Positions 45,761-52,929 of a stretch of 64,000 nucleotides of DNA are shown piece by piece. The stretch is from positions 62,001-126,000 of the IMG/VR virus record IMGVR_UViG_3300046694_000196; one strand, written 5' to 3'. The notes under the pieces are model-generated. The model had not been told where the DNA came from. It ran no database searches and was given only the letters and a program-made list of their open reading frames with translations. Numbering within the stretch: position 1 is the first letter of the stretch; each line of letters begins with the position of its first letter. The position numbers and the translations under genes are program-made. Source of the stretch: a virus.

Positions 45761-46568
45761 GTTCCTGTTCTCCCTGGCGCTCGGCGCCGTGCTGACCGCA
45801 GCCTCGTACGGTGCAGGCTACGCCCTCGGACTCATCGACTCGGTGTCCTGGCTCGAGGCCTTCGCGGTCTGGACTTCCTACAGCTGCACGTACCTCTGCG
45901 TCAAGCAGACCCGCTGGAACTACCCGGTCGGGGTCGTCACGACTGCTGCCTGGTCGGCTGTCTTCTGGCAGACGGGTGCTCCCGCTCTCGCGGCGTTCAA
46001 CCTCTACCTGGTGTTCTCCCTGGCCTACGGCTGGTTCCGGTGGAGGCCCGACTCGGAGACGCGCCCCGTGACCGACACGCCCCTGAAGTCCTGGCCGCTC
46101 TACGCTCTGCTCGGTGTCGGCGTGACCGCCCTCTTCCTGGGCGCCAACTGGGCCTTCAACCACACGTTGTCTTTCTATGACGCGACCTCTCTCCTGAGCC
46201 CCATCGACGTGGGCCTCGCAGCTTTCTCGGGAGTGGCGCAGTTCCTGCTCGACAACAAGAAGAGCTCCAACTGGCTCGTGTGGATCGGAGTCGACGTGGT
46301 CTCGATCCCCTACATGTTCTCGCTCGGGCTTCCCGTGACGGCCTTCCAGTACGTGCTCTTCACGGCCAACGCAGTCTGGGGCTACTACGAGTGGAGGAAG
46401 TCCATGAGGGTGGACGAACCAGTGCAGGATCTCCGTGGTGATACATGGCCTTACGGCGGCGCCTGGGGTGGACTGGGCAAGGACGACGCGAACCACCCAA
46501 AGTGGTCACCGCTCACGGAGTGTAACTACCGCCGCAAGGACGGCCTTGACTGGGAGGACTCGTATTGA
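45753..46568 (+). CDS. pnuC: Nicotinamide riboside transporter, PnuC-like
   Basis: 271 residues, TTG start after AGAGGAG. About seven hydrophobic helices. The PnuC core is seen as VSWLEAFAVWTSYSCTYLCVKQTRWNYPVGVV with a long aromatic block before the membrane helices, and later VWIGVDVVSIPYMFSLGL and AFQYVLFTANAVWGYYEW. PnuC lets nicotinamide riboside diffuse in. Its gene overlaps the NadR-like gene by four bases, so uptake and phosphorylation are linked. Confidence 0.88.
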   Translation: MNRFLFSLALGAVLTAASYGAGYALGLIDSVSWLEAFAVWTSYSCTYLCVKQTRWNYPVGVVTTAAWSAVFWQTGAPALAAFNLYLVFSLAYGWFRWRPDSETRPVTDTPLKSWPLYALLGVGVTALFLGANWAFNHTLSFYDATSLLSPIDVGLAAFSGVAQFLLDNKKSSNWLVWIGVDVVSIPYMFSLGLPVTAFQYVLFTANAVWGYYEWRKSMRVDEPVQDLRGDTWPYGGAWGGLGKDDANHPKWSPLTECNYRRKDGLDWEDSY

Positions 46569-47590
46569 CCAACGGAGTGATCCTCATGACCGCGCTAGTC
46601 CCGACCAAGGGTCACGCGGCGCTCATCGACTTCGCGCGAGAATTCGTGGGGCCTAACGGTATCGTTGACGTGATCGTCAGCACCCGGTCCCACGAGCCGG
46701 TCGCGGGCTCACTCAGAGTGATGACACTCAAGGAGCACTACTCCCGAGACAACGTCTTCATCATCGAGCACGCCGACGACTTCGCTCCCCAGAACCCCTC
46801 CAGTCGCCATGACTGGAATTACTGGCGGGACGTAGTGGTCGGACACGGCGAGTACGAGTATGACTACCTCTTCGCGAGCGAGCCCTACGGGGCGAAGATG
46901 GCCGAGCTGATCGGGGCAGAGTTCATCCCGTTCGATCCGGGTCGCGTCTTCGAGACCGTCAAGGGCACTGACGTTCGAAAGCACCTCGAGTACAGGTTCG
47001 ACGACCTGCTGCCCGAGTTCGGTCGTCGAGTGTCCAAGAAGGTCGTCTTCTTCGGCCAGGAGTCCTGCGGCAAGACCACGATGACCCGTGAGATGGCGGC
47101 TGAGTACTGCTCCTACATGACTGACGAGTGGGCCAGGCCCTACCTCGAGTCCATGGACGACAAGACCGTCACCGACGAGAAGATGCACCGGATAGCCGAG
47201 GGCCAGTACGCACTGCAGAGGGTCGCACGGTCCAAGGGCGACCGTCCGTTCGTGTTCCACGACACCGACCTGCTGTCCACTATAGGCTACGGGCGTATCT
47301 ACGGCGGCGAGCCCCACCCGCGGATCGAAGACTGGTTCCGCGTGACCAAGGCCGACCTCTACGTCGTGATGAACGACGCGGTGCCGTTCGTGCCCGACCC
47401 CCTTCGCTACGGCGGGGACGTTCGAGAGTCCACCCGGCAGTTCTGGGTAGACCTGCTCGAGGAGTACGGCTGTCGCTATCACCTGGTAGAGTCGACGGGC
47501 TACGACGAGACCCTCCAGGAGCTCTACCGAGTGGTAGACGACCTCTTCGGAGAGACCTGGAAGCCCATACGAGAATTCGAGAGAGAATGA
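46565..47590 (+). CDS. nadR: NadR-like NMN adenylyltransferase / ribosylnicotinamide kinase
   Basis: 341 residues, TTG start overlapping pnuC. The N-terminal half is an adenylyltransferase with PTKGHAALI (a TxGH variant of HxGH) and VKGTDVRKH (the ISxTxxR-type site). From residue ~165 a P-loop kinase follows: VVFFGQESCGKTTMTR, MTDEWARPY, FHDTDLLSTIGYG and a late Arg/Asp set (NDAVPFVPDPLR). This is the NadR layout without the N-terminal repressor domain. It would phosphorylate nicotinamide riboside to NMN and then make NAD. Confidence 0.88.
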   Translation: MTNGVILMTALVPTKGHAALIDFAREFVGPNGIVDVIVSTRSHEPVAGSLRVMTLKEHYSRDNVFIIEHADDFAPQNPSSRHDWNYWRDVVVGHGEYEYDYLFASEPYGAKMAELIGAEFIPFDPGRVFETVKGTDVRKHLEYRFDDLLPEFGRRVSKKVVFFGQESCGKTTMTREMAAEYCSYMTDEWARPYLESMDDKTVTDEKMHRIAEGQYALQRVARSKGDRPFVFHDTDLLSTIGYGRIYGGEPHPRIEDWFRVTKADLYVVMNDAVPFVPDPLRYGGDVRESTRQFWVDLLEEYGCRYHLVESTGYDETLQELYRVVDDLFGETWKPIREFERE

Positions 47591-47781
47591 TGAACAAGCA
47601 CGAAGAGAAGCCGTTCACCATCGGGGTGGACGAGCAGAGGAGCTGCCTCGAGAACAACGGCTACAGGGTGTCCTGGGCGCGGGACAGGTGGATCTACAAG
47701 TACGACCTCGACCCGCAACAGATCGCGCGCACGACCGAAGAGGCCATGACCGAGGTGCTGACACGGAGGGGGATACTTTGA
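47587..47781 (+). CDS. Small hypothetical protein (64 aa), paralogue of 47978
   Basis: ATG 47587 overlaps the NadR stop. LENNGYRVSWARDRWIYKY and a C-terminal helix (TEEAMTEVLTRRG) match the layout of the gene at 47978 (LRANGYREHWVPGNWVH; TEAVFRELLRKS). Function unknown. Confidence 0.5.
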   Translation: MMNKHEEKPFTIGVDEQRSCLENNGYRVSWARDRWIYKYDLDPQQIARTTEEAMTEVLTRRGIL

Positions 47782-47981
47782 CGGACTTCCTGCACAACGA
47801 GCTCGCGGTCGGTGACACGGTGGTGCTCATCGCTCCCGGCTACCGGCACCTGGTGAAAGCGGAGATCACGGCCTTCACTCCCCAGAAAGTCCGCGTGAGG
47901 TTCATGAACACCTGGAACTACGGCTTTCCGGGTTACGAGACTCACTTCCTGCAGGACCCCGAACAGCTGGTCAAGATATGA
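47778..47981 (+). CDS. Small hypothetical protein (67 aa)
   Basis: TTG 47778 overlaps the previous stop. 67 residues; VGDTVVLIAPGYRHLVKAEITAFTPQKVRVRF looks like a small SH3/KOW-type beta barrel. Function unknown. Confidence 0.45.
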   Translation: MTDFLHNELAVGDTVVLIAPGYRHLVKAEITAFTPQKVRVRFMNTWNYGFPGYETHFLQDPEQLVKI

Positions 47982-48151
47982 CCTTTTCTTTCACGCATGA
48001 ACAGGTTGAAGCTGCCCTAAGAGCAAACGGGTATCGTGAACATTGGGTGCCCGGAAACTGGGTTCATGAAAGTGATCAGAGACCTGATACCTCTGGTAGA
48101 AATACAGAGGCGGTATTTCGAGAATTGTTAAGAAAATCTAATCTATTGTAG
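47978..48151 (+). CDS. Small AT-rich protein (57 aa), paralogue of 47587
   Basis: ATG 47978. 57 residues, lower GC and a divergent copy of the gene at 47587. Perhaps a duplicated copy under relaxed selection, or an import. Function unknown. Confidence 0.45.
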   Translation: MTFSFTHEQVEAALRANGYREHWVPGNWVHESDQRPDTSGRNTEAVFRELLRKSNLL

Positions 48152-48161
48152 GAGCGCGATC

Positions 48162-49256
48162 ATGTCACGTAAGCTGGCGACCGTCCGTCGCATCACTTCC
48201 CTGTCGCCCATCGAGGGCGCCGACCGCATCGAAGTCGCCCAGGTCGACGGCTGGAAAGTCGTCACCCAGAAGGGCATCCACCGAGTCGGAGACCTGGCCG
48301 TCTACTTCGAGATAGACAGCCTGCTCCCGGAGCTGCCCGAGTTCGAGTTCCTCCGGAAGACCTCTTACGTCAAGACGTCCCAGGAGGGCTCGGGCTTTCG
48401 ACTGAAGACCATTCGCATGCGGGGGCAGGTGTCCCAGGGCCTCATCGTGCCCATTCGAGAGCTCACACAGTACCTCTGTGCCGACCCGGCAGACCCCTAC
48501 GACCAACGAGACCTCAACGAGGACTGGCTTGAAGAGGGGCAGGACGTCACCGAGCTCCTAGGAGTCAAGAAGTATGAGCGCGTCATCCCGGCACAGCTCG
48601 CCGGCAAGGTCCGCGGCAACTTCCCGGGCTTCCTCCGCAAGACAGACCAGGAGCGAATCCAGAACTACATCGGTACTTTCATGCGCAAGTACCGGGACCA
48701 CACCTGGGAGTGCTCCCTGAAGCTCGACGGTTCTTCCATGACCGTCTACTACTACGCACCTGAGGACCGCTTCGGCGTCTGCTCGCGGAACCTCGACCTC
48801 ATCGAGACCGACGACAACGCGTTCTGGACAGTCGCGCGCAAGTTCAATCTCGAAGAAAAGCTCCGCGCGGCCCACGCGTATCATGGCTGCGGGTCGAGCT
48901 ACGCCATACAGGGTGAGCTCGTTGGCCCGGGCATCCAGGGCAACCGCGAGGGACTGAAGGAACTCTATTTCTTCGTCTTCGACGTGTGGGACATCGACCA
49001 GCAAGTCTACCTAGACAGTGAGACCCGCCGGTCTCTCGTAGAAGACGAGCTCGGACTGAAGCACGTCCCGGTCTACGAGACCTGCACCTACGGCTTCGAC
49101 TCTGCTGACGGCTTCCTGGAGTACGCCGAGTACGCGTTCGACGGCGGGTCTATCAACCACCCCGAGCGTGAGGGCCTCGTCTTCAAGTCTCTCGACGACC
49201 CGAACGTCTCGTTCAAGGCGATCAGCAACGCGTTCTTGCTCAAAGGAGGCGACTGA
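48162..49256 (+). CDS. RNA ligase, Rnl2/DRB0094-like
   Basis: 364 residues. The first ~130 residues form an OB-type domain (LATVRRITSLSPIEGADRIEVAQVDGWKVV ... VYFEIDSLLPELPEF) as in the Deinococcus RNA ligase family; the nucleotidyltransferase core then has CSLKLDGSSMTVYY (motif I, KLDG), FGVCSRNLDL (motif Ia/III), IQGELVGPGIQGN and GLVFKSLD (motif V). It seals 3'-OH/5'-phosphate nicks in RNA, e.g. in damaged tRNA. A second RNA ligase lies at 55307. Confidence 0.88.
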   Translation: MSRKLATVRRITSLSPIEGADRIEVAQVDGWKVVTQKGIHRVGDLAVYFEIDSLLPELPEFEFLRKTSYVKTSQEGSGFRLKTIRMRGQVSQGLIVPIRELTQYLCADPADPYDQRDLNEDWLEEGQDVTELLGVKKYERVIPAQLAGKVRGNFPGFLRKTDQERIQNYIGTFMRKYRDHTWECSLKLDGSSMTVYYYAPEDRFGVCSRNLDLIETDDNAFWTVARKFNLEEKLRAAHAYHGCGSSYAIQGELVGPGIQGNREGLKELYFFVFDVWDIDQQVYLDSETRRSLVEDELGLKHVPVYETCTYGFDSADGFLEYAEYAFDGGSINHPEREGLVFKSLDDPNVSFKAISNAFLLKGGD

Positions 49257-49549
49257 TGGTTGACTTCAGAGAGGTCAGGAAACACCTCAAGGAGATGAAG
49301 TTCGGGCGAGAGGTCGACGCCATCGCCGGCCCTCGAAAGTACGAGACAGTCAAGCTCAAGGCGGCCGAGTGGTACAAGTGCCCTGTCTGTGAGGGCACGG
49401 GTTCGTACGAGATGTCGGGAGACCTACACAAGTCAGGCGGCATCGTGCCGTGCAACCGCTGCTCGGGCGGCGTCGTGAAGTCCGAGGTTCGAGAAATTAA
49501 GCGGCGCGTACGAGTGAAGGCGACGTCAATAAAGTTGACAAACGTCTAG
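49256..49549 (+). CDS. DnaJ-type zinc-finger protein (97 aa)
   Basis: 97 residues overlapping the ligase stop by one base. YKCPVCEGTGSYEM and VPCNRCSGGV are two CxxCxGxG-like zinc motifs as in DnaJ, without a J domain. The C-terminus is basic and beta-like. Possibly RNA or protein binding; role unknown. Confidence 0.6.
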   Translation: MVDFREVRKHLKEMKFGREVDAIAGPRKYETVKLKAAEWYKCPVCEGTGSYEMSGDLHKSGGIVPCNRCSGGVVKSEVREIKRRVRVKATSIKLTNV

Positions 49550-49562
49550 AACGCGTTATAAA
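49535..49562 (+). promoter_or_regulatory. Promoter
   Basis: TTGACA (49535-49540), 16-base spacer, TATAAA (49557-49562). Confidence 0.55.
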
Positions 49563-49589
49563 TTAACTCTAATCAGAAACGGAGAGACG

Positions 49590-50294
49590 ATGCTCAAGGT
49601 AATCGAGAAAGAATTCAACGAGGCCGTAGAGATACGCCAGGAGCTCAACAACGTCCTCTGGAAGGACTACAACGCGCTCAAGGACGTCTTCGACGCCCTC
49701 TTCGGCGAGACGGGCGGGCTCCTCAAGAAACTCGCCGACCTCAACTACTACACCGGCGGCTACCCCGGAGAGAACTCCCCCGCCAAGGTGGACGCCACGT
49801 TCTCCGCGGTCGGCAAGGTTGCCAAGTACTACGCCGTACGGGGACGCCTGGAGGAACTCAACGACTACCTCCGTCCACACGGCGTGCGCCTCGAGAAGAC
49901 CGCGGACGTCGTCCTCATGGACCCGGCGCTGCTGAACGCGAACGACAAGAAGCTCATCCGGGCCCTACGGCGCGTCAAGGACCGGTACCCCGACTTCGAC
50001 ACTCGGGGCGAGGCTGCGGACGTGATCGAGTGGTTCCTCGACAAGACGCACGACCTCCAGTCGGTCATCTGCTCGAGGGCCGACGAGATCAAGATCAACA
50101 TCTTCAACAAGGTGGAGCTGCTGAACTCCGACATCGACAAGGGCGGCTTCGTAGGGGCCGTCAACCGCTCCGCGGCCAAGAAGACCAAGGTGGAAGCTGG
50201 CAAGGACACCGAGGGCCTGGTCGAGAAGACCATGGAGAAGGCCGAGACCCTCCGCGCGAACGGTGAGCTCCTCGAGGAGACCATCAACCGATGA
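49590..50294 (+). CDS. Hypothetical helical protein (234 aa)
   Basis: 234 residues after GGAGAGACG. Long charged helices throughout (FNEAVEIRQELNNVLWKDYNALKDVF; VEAGKDTEGLVEKTMEKAETLRA). No signal peptide, no known motif. Overlaps the SLOG gene by four bases. Confidence 0.45.
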   Translation: MLKVIEKEFNEAVEIRQELNNVLWKDYNALKDVFDALFGETGGLLKKLADLNYYTGGYPGENSPAKVDATFSAVGKVAKYYAVRGRLEELNDYLRPHGVRLEKTADVVLMDPALLNANDKKLIRALRRVKDRYPDFDTRGEAADVIEWFLDKTHDLQSVICSRADEIKINIFNKVELLNSDIDKGGFVGAVNRSAAKKTKVEAGKDTEGLVEKTMEKAETLRANGELLEETINR

Positions 50295-50779
50295 AGTCAT
50301 ACGCCGGGATAGGCTCTCGCGACACGCCTCCGTCGATGCTCAACCACATGCAGAAACTGGCCACGCGGCTCCGGGAACAGGGGTACGTCCTCTATTCCGG
50401 GGGAGCCGCGGGCGCTGACTCGGCGTTCGAGGCGGGTGCCGGAGAAGCGAAGAAGATCTTCCTGCCTCGAGACGGCTTCAACGGCCGGAGAGTAGACGGC
50501 GAGAAGTTCTTCCTCTACTCACCCGCAGCGGTCGAGGTGGCGAAGACGGTGCACCCGGTGTGGGACAAGCTCATCCAGTCTCACCGGGACTTTCACTCCC
50601 GCAACGTCCACCAGGTGCTGGGCGAGGACCTAGAGTCTCCCGTAGACTTCGTCCTCTACTGGTCCGAGGGAGACGTGAAGGGCGGGACGTCCACTGCCGT
50701 GAACCTGGCCAGGCGCCTGCTCATACCGACGTTCAACCTGAGGACCACCACATTCAACGGAGTACTGACATGTTTCTGA
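50291..50779 (+). CDS. SLOG-fold protein, YspA/DprA-like
   Basis: 162 residues. KSYAGIGSRDTPPSML and YVLYSGGAAGADSAFEAGA form the nucleotide-binding GxxS and GGAxGxD loops of the SLOG superfamily (YspA/cpYpsA branch). SLOG proteins bind nucleotides such as ADP-ribose derivatives and are common in NAD-linked conflict systems; here it may sense a nucleotide signal in the NAD-rich context. Mechanism unknown. Confidence 0.78.
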   Translation: MKSYAGIGSRDTPPSMLNHMQKLATRLREQGYVLYSGGAAGADSAFEAGAGEAKKIFLPRDGFNGRRVDGEKFFLYSPAAVEVAKTVHPVWDKLIQSHRDFHSRNVHQVLGEDLESPVDFVLYWSEGDVKGGTSTAVNLARRLLIPTFNLRTTTFNGVLTCF

Positions 50780-51210
50780 CTAACGAAGAGCTGCACGACC
50801 TCCAGCAAGACATCTTCGACCGTGTCTACCTCGGCCTGAAGGGCCAGGGTTTCCGGCCGTCCGTGACGCTAGACAACCCCGGCTGCGCGTATCGCGGCGC
50901 CGAAGGCCTTAAGTGCGCTGCCGGTCACCTCATACCTGATGACGACTACCGAGAGTCGATGGAGGGTTACCCGGCTTCAGACCTAGACTTCTTCAAGAAG
51001 AAATACGACTCGGAAGTCATGAAGTTCATCGACACCCTCCAGGAGGCCCATGACGGGGGCTTCGGGCGAGTCATCGACGACGGAGTAGTCGTAGACCTCT
51101 TCTACTTCTGTTCAAATGTCGCACCCACGCCCGAGGGAGTCAAAGAGAACCTGGAAGTCGCCGCGATGTACTTCGGCCTCACAGTACCGACGGAGGAAGA
51201 CCATGCCTAA
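50770..51210 (+). CDS. Hypothetical protein (146 aa), paralogue of 51532
   Basis: ATG 50770. YLGLKGQGFRPSVTLDNPGCAYRG and GLKCAAGHLIPDDDY match the gene at 51532 (YLGLKGQGFQLSRTD; GLKCAVGHLISDDDY). The Cys/His/Asp block could bind metal. Function unknown. Confidence 0.55.
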   Translation: MFLTNEELHDLQQDIFDRVYLGLKGQGFRPSVTLDNPGCAYRGAEGLKCAAGHLIPDDDYRESMEGYPASDLDFFKKKYDSEVMKFIDTLQEAHDGGFGRVIDDGVVVDLFYFCSNVAPTPEGVKENLEVAAMYFGLTVPTEEDHA

Positions 51211-51535
51211 GCTGCTCACACAAGTCTGGAAGACCACTTTCGGTTCTTTCTTTGAGACGGAACAAGAAGCCGTCGACGCGGAGGCCCTGCGCTACCTGGA
51301 AGAGGGCCTCGAAGCGGCCCGCCTCCGGGCACTGGACAAGGCCATGTTGGCCTACCGCGCAGACCTGGAAGAATGGAAAGTGGCGCGCGCAGTGGACAAG
51401 TGGGGCAACTTCCCGCGCCGTCCGCAAAACCCGCTGGACTCGTACCCGTTTCCCGACGGGCTCGTGCCGTTCCTCAAGGAAGAGCTCAACAAGAACGGCT
51501 ACAGACTGGTCCGCGTTGACGAGGGCAACTCGTGA
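51203..51535 (+). CDS. Hypothetical protein (110 aa)
   Basis: ATG 51203. 110 residues; a long charged helix (TEQEAVDAEALRYLEEGLEAARLRALDKAM) then a Pro-rich end. Sits between the two paralogues and overlaps both. Confidence 0.45.
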   Translation: MPKLLTQVWKTTFGSFFETEQEAVDAEALRYLEEGLEAARLRALDKAMLAYRADLEEWKVARAVDKWGNFPRRPQNPLDSYPFPDGLVPFLKEELNKNGYRLVRVDEGNS

Positions 51536-51936
51536 CAGAGCAAGAGATATTCAACGAGGCCTACCTCGGCCTGAAGGGCCAGGGGTTCCAGCTGTCACGG
51601 ACAGATACTCCTTCGGGTTTCGGAGTACGATGCATGTACCGCGGGCCGAACGGCCTGAAGTGCGCCGTCGGCCACCTGATCTCAGACGATGACTACAATC
51701 CCCTCTTCGAGGGTGCGCCGGCCCTGGACCTGCCCCTAATCTCCGCTCACTTCGGCGCGTATCGAAAGCTGATCCAGTCCCTGCAGGCCGCACACGACGG
51801 CAACGCGTATCACTATGCGGGTGAGCACATCTTGCGCACGGTTAACATGACACCCGACCTGCTCGAGCAGCGTCTCTCAGCAGTGGCCGCCGCGTTCGGG
51901 CTGAAAATTCCAGTTGACATCCGGCCCGGAGCCTGA
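51532..51936 (+). CDS. Hypothetical protein (134 aa), paralogue of 50770
   Basis: GTG 51532 overlaps the previous stop. See 50770 for the shared core; the C-terminus diverges. Its last codons overlap a promoter for the Arg tRNA. Confidence 0.55.
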   Translation: MTEQEIFNEAYLGLKGQGFQLSRTDTPSGFGVRCMYRGPNGLKCAVGHLISDDDYNPLFEGAPALDLPLISAHFGAYRKLIQSLQAAHDGNAYHYAGEHILRTVNMTPDLLEQRLSAVAAAFGLKIPVDIRPGA

Positions 51937-51942
51937 TAAATA
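51914..51942 (+). promoter_or_regulatory. Promoter of tRNA-Arg(CCT)
   Basis: TTGACA (51914-51919) inside the end of the previous gene, and GATAAATA (51935-51942), 15-base spacer. The -10 region overlaps a late-type box. Confidence 0.5.
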
Positions 51943-51955
51943 TCTTGCATTCAAT

Positions 51956-52032
51956 GCGGTCCTAGTTCAACAGGACAGAACGTCTCCCTCCTAAGGAGAA
52001 GGTTACCGGTTCGAGTCCGGTGGATCGCGCCA
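51956..52032 (+). tRNA. tRNA-Arg(CCT)
   Basis: Acceptor GCGGTCC/GGATCGC, G-CCA encoded, D-arm GTTC-AACAGGACA-GAAC, anticodon arm TCTCC-CTCCTAA-GGAGA, T-arm ACCGG-TTCGAGT-CCGGT. Fully regular, in contrast to the other Arg genes. Confidence 0.92.
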
Positions 52033-52054
52033 TCACAGCAGAAGGAACTGCGTC

Positions 52055-52330
52055 ATGCTCGCCTAGCCCGTCAATGCCAAGGAATGCGTCTTTCACTTCA
52101 ACCGCGCGCACCTGGCCGACCCCGGCATCCCTATGTGGGTGCTCAAGTTCGGCGGTGAGACCCACTACGTCAAGCACGTAGACGTCGACTGTCCGTTCTC
52201 CACCAAGGAGACCCCGGACAACCCGCACACCAAGGGCTCGATCAAGTTCAAGCGGTGCACGGTCACGATAGACGAGGAAATGAACGCGAAGATTTCTCGA
52301 CAGACGGTTGACAAGTCCTCCGTTTCTTGA
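52055..52330 (+). CDS. Protein with in-frame amber at codon 4 (91 codons)
   Basis: ATG 52055 lies after AAGGAACTGCGTC but codon 4 (52064-52066) is TAG; the frame then stays open to 52330 with normal phage codon use and conserved-looking sequence (AHLADPGIPMWVLKFGGETHYVKH). The next in-frame ATG (52133) has no ribosome site. Options are amber read-through, a suppressor tRNA, a broken gene, or a CAG to TAG sequencing or point change. Confidence 0.45.
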
Positions 52331-52338
52331 TATAAATA
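52308..52338 (+). promoter_or_regulatory. Dual early/late promoter of the second tRNA array
   Basis: TTGACA (52308-52313), 17-base spacer, TATAAATA (52331-52338). Confidence 0.7.
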
Positions 52339-52347
52339 CAGAGTAAC

Positions 52348-52387
52348 CTCGGACGGTCCCTGACGACCATTGCGCACACCGTCCGAG
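52348..52387 (+). ncRNA. Leader hairpin of the second tRNA array
   Basis: A perfect 10-bp inverted repeat (52348-52357 with 52378-52387) around a 20-nt loop, starting just after the promoter. It may stabilise or separate the transcript 5' end. Confidence 0.5.
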
Positions 52388-52393
52388 CAAGAT

Positions 52394-52467
52394 GCGGGTC
52401 TGGTATATAGGCTGTGCCCTTGGTTTCCAGCCAAGAGAAACCGGTTCGAGTCCGGTGGCCCGTTCCA
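52394..52467 (+). tRNA. tRNA-Gly(TCC)
   Basis: Acceptor GCGGGTC/GGCCCGT with wobble, T-CCA encoded, anticodon arm CTTGG-TTTCCAG-CCAAG, T-arm ACCGG-TTCGAGT-CCGGT. Confidence 0.85.
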
Positions 52468-52479
52468 AAATTTGCTTAA

Positions 52480-52558
52480 CTGGGTGTAGGGGAGTTTGGC
52501 CGTCCCTACCTGCTTTGGAAGCAGGGGATCACTGGTTCAAATCCAGTCACCCGGACCA
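52480..52558 (+). tRNA. tRNA-Pro(TGG)
   Basis: Acceptor CTGGGTG/CACCCGG, A-CCA encoded, D-arm GGGG..CCCT, anticodon arm CCTGC-TTTGGAA-GCAGG, T-arm ACTGG-TTCAAAT-CCAGT. Regular. Confidence 0.9.
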
Positions 52559-52562
52559 ATCT

Positions 52563-52639
52563 GCGCCTGTAGACCAACGGCAGGAGTCACACGTTTCAGA
52601 AACGTGGTAGTGGGAGTTCGAATCTCCCCAGGCGTACCA
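52563..52639 (+). tRNA. tRNA-Leu(CAG), short variable arm
   Basis: Acceptor GCGCCTG/CAGGCGT, A-CCA encoded, anticodon arm CACGT-TTCAGAA-ACGTG, T-arm GGGAG-TTCGAAT-CTCCC. The variable region is only 5 nt (GTAGT), whereas bacterial Leu tRNAs are class II. Confidence 0.8.
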
Positions 52640-52644
52640 TAATC

Positions 52645-52718
52645 GCGTGTATAGTTCAATGGTAGAATTTCTGAGCGCCACTCAGAGGACGAAGGTTCGA
52701 TTCCTTCTACCCGCGCCA
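52645..52718 (+). tRNA. tRNA-Gly(GCC), C33
   Basis: Acceptor GCGTGTA/TACCCGC with one mismatch, G-CCA encoded, anticodon arm TCTGA-GCGCCAC-TCAGA with C33, T-arm GAAGG-TTCGATT-CCTTC. Confidence 0.78.
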
Positions 52719-52723
52719 AACCC

Positions 52724-52806
52724 ACCCGAGTGACTCAGCCAAACGGAACAGGCAGCGGCCTCAAGCACCGTAGTTTATGAGGGTTCGAGTCCCTCCTCGG
52801 GTACCA
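52724..52806 (+). tRNA. tRNA-Leu(CAA)
   Basis: Acceptor ACCCGAG/CTCGGGT, A-CCA encoded, T-arm GAGGG-TTCGAGT-CCCTC, anticodon loop CTCAAGC with one mismatched top pair. Long D region and a 7-nt variable region. Confidence 0.7.
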
Positions 52807-52818
52807 CTAGGACTCGTC

Positions 52819-52929
52819 ATGAAGCTGGCCCTCCTCGCACTCACCCTGTTCATGCTCTCATCATGCGCCTCCCAGGACGCGGCCTACTGGTCGTCTGTCT
52901 CGAAGGGCGTCTCAACTCTGGAGAAGTGA
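52819..52929 (+). CDS. Small lipoprotein (36 aa)
   Basis: ATG 52819. Signal LALLALTLFML with lipobox LSSC at residues 13-16, then a 20-residue tail (ASQDAAYWSSVSKGV). Small lipoproteins next to lysis genes are often outer-membrane spanin subunits (Rz1-like); the next gene is a membrane protein, but no classical Rz is evident. Confidence 0.5.
   Translation: MKLALLALTLFMLSSCASQDAAYWSSVSKGVSTLEK

Noticed and set aside
52392-52610. 72-residue open frame over Gly and Pro tRNAs
   Set aside because: Contains two complete tRNAs; no start signal.
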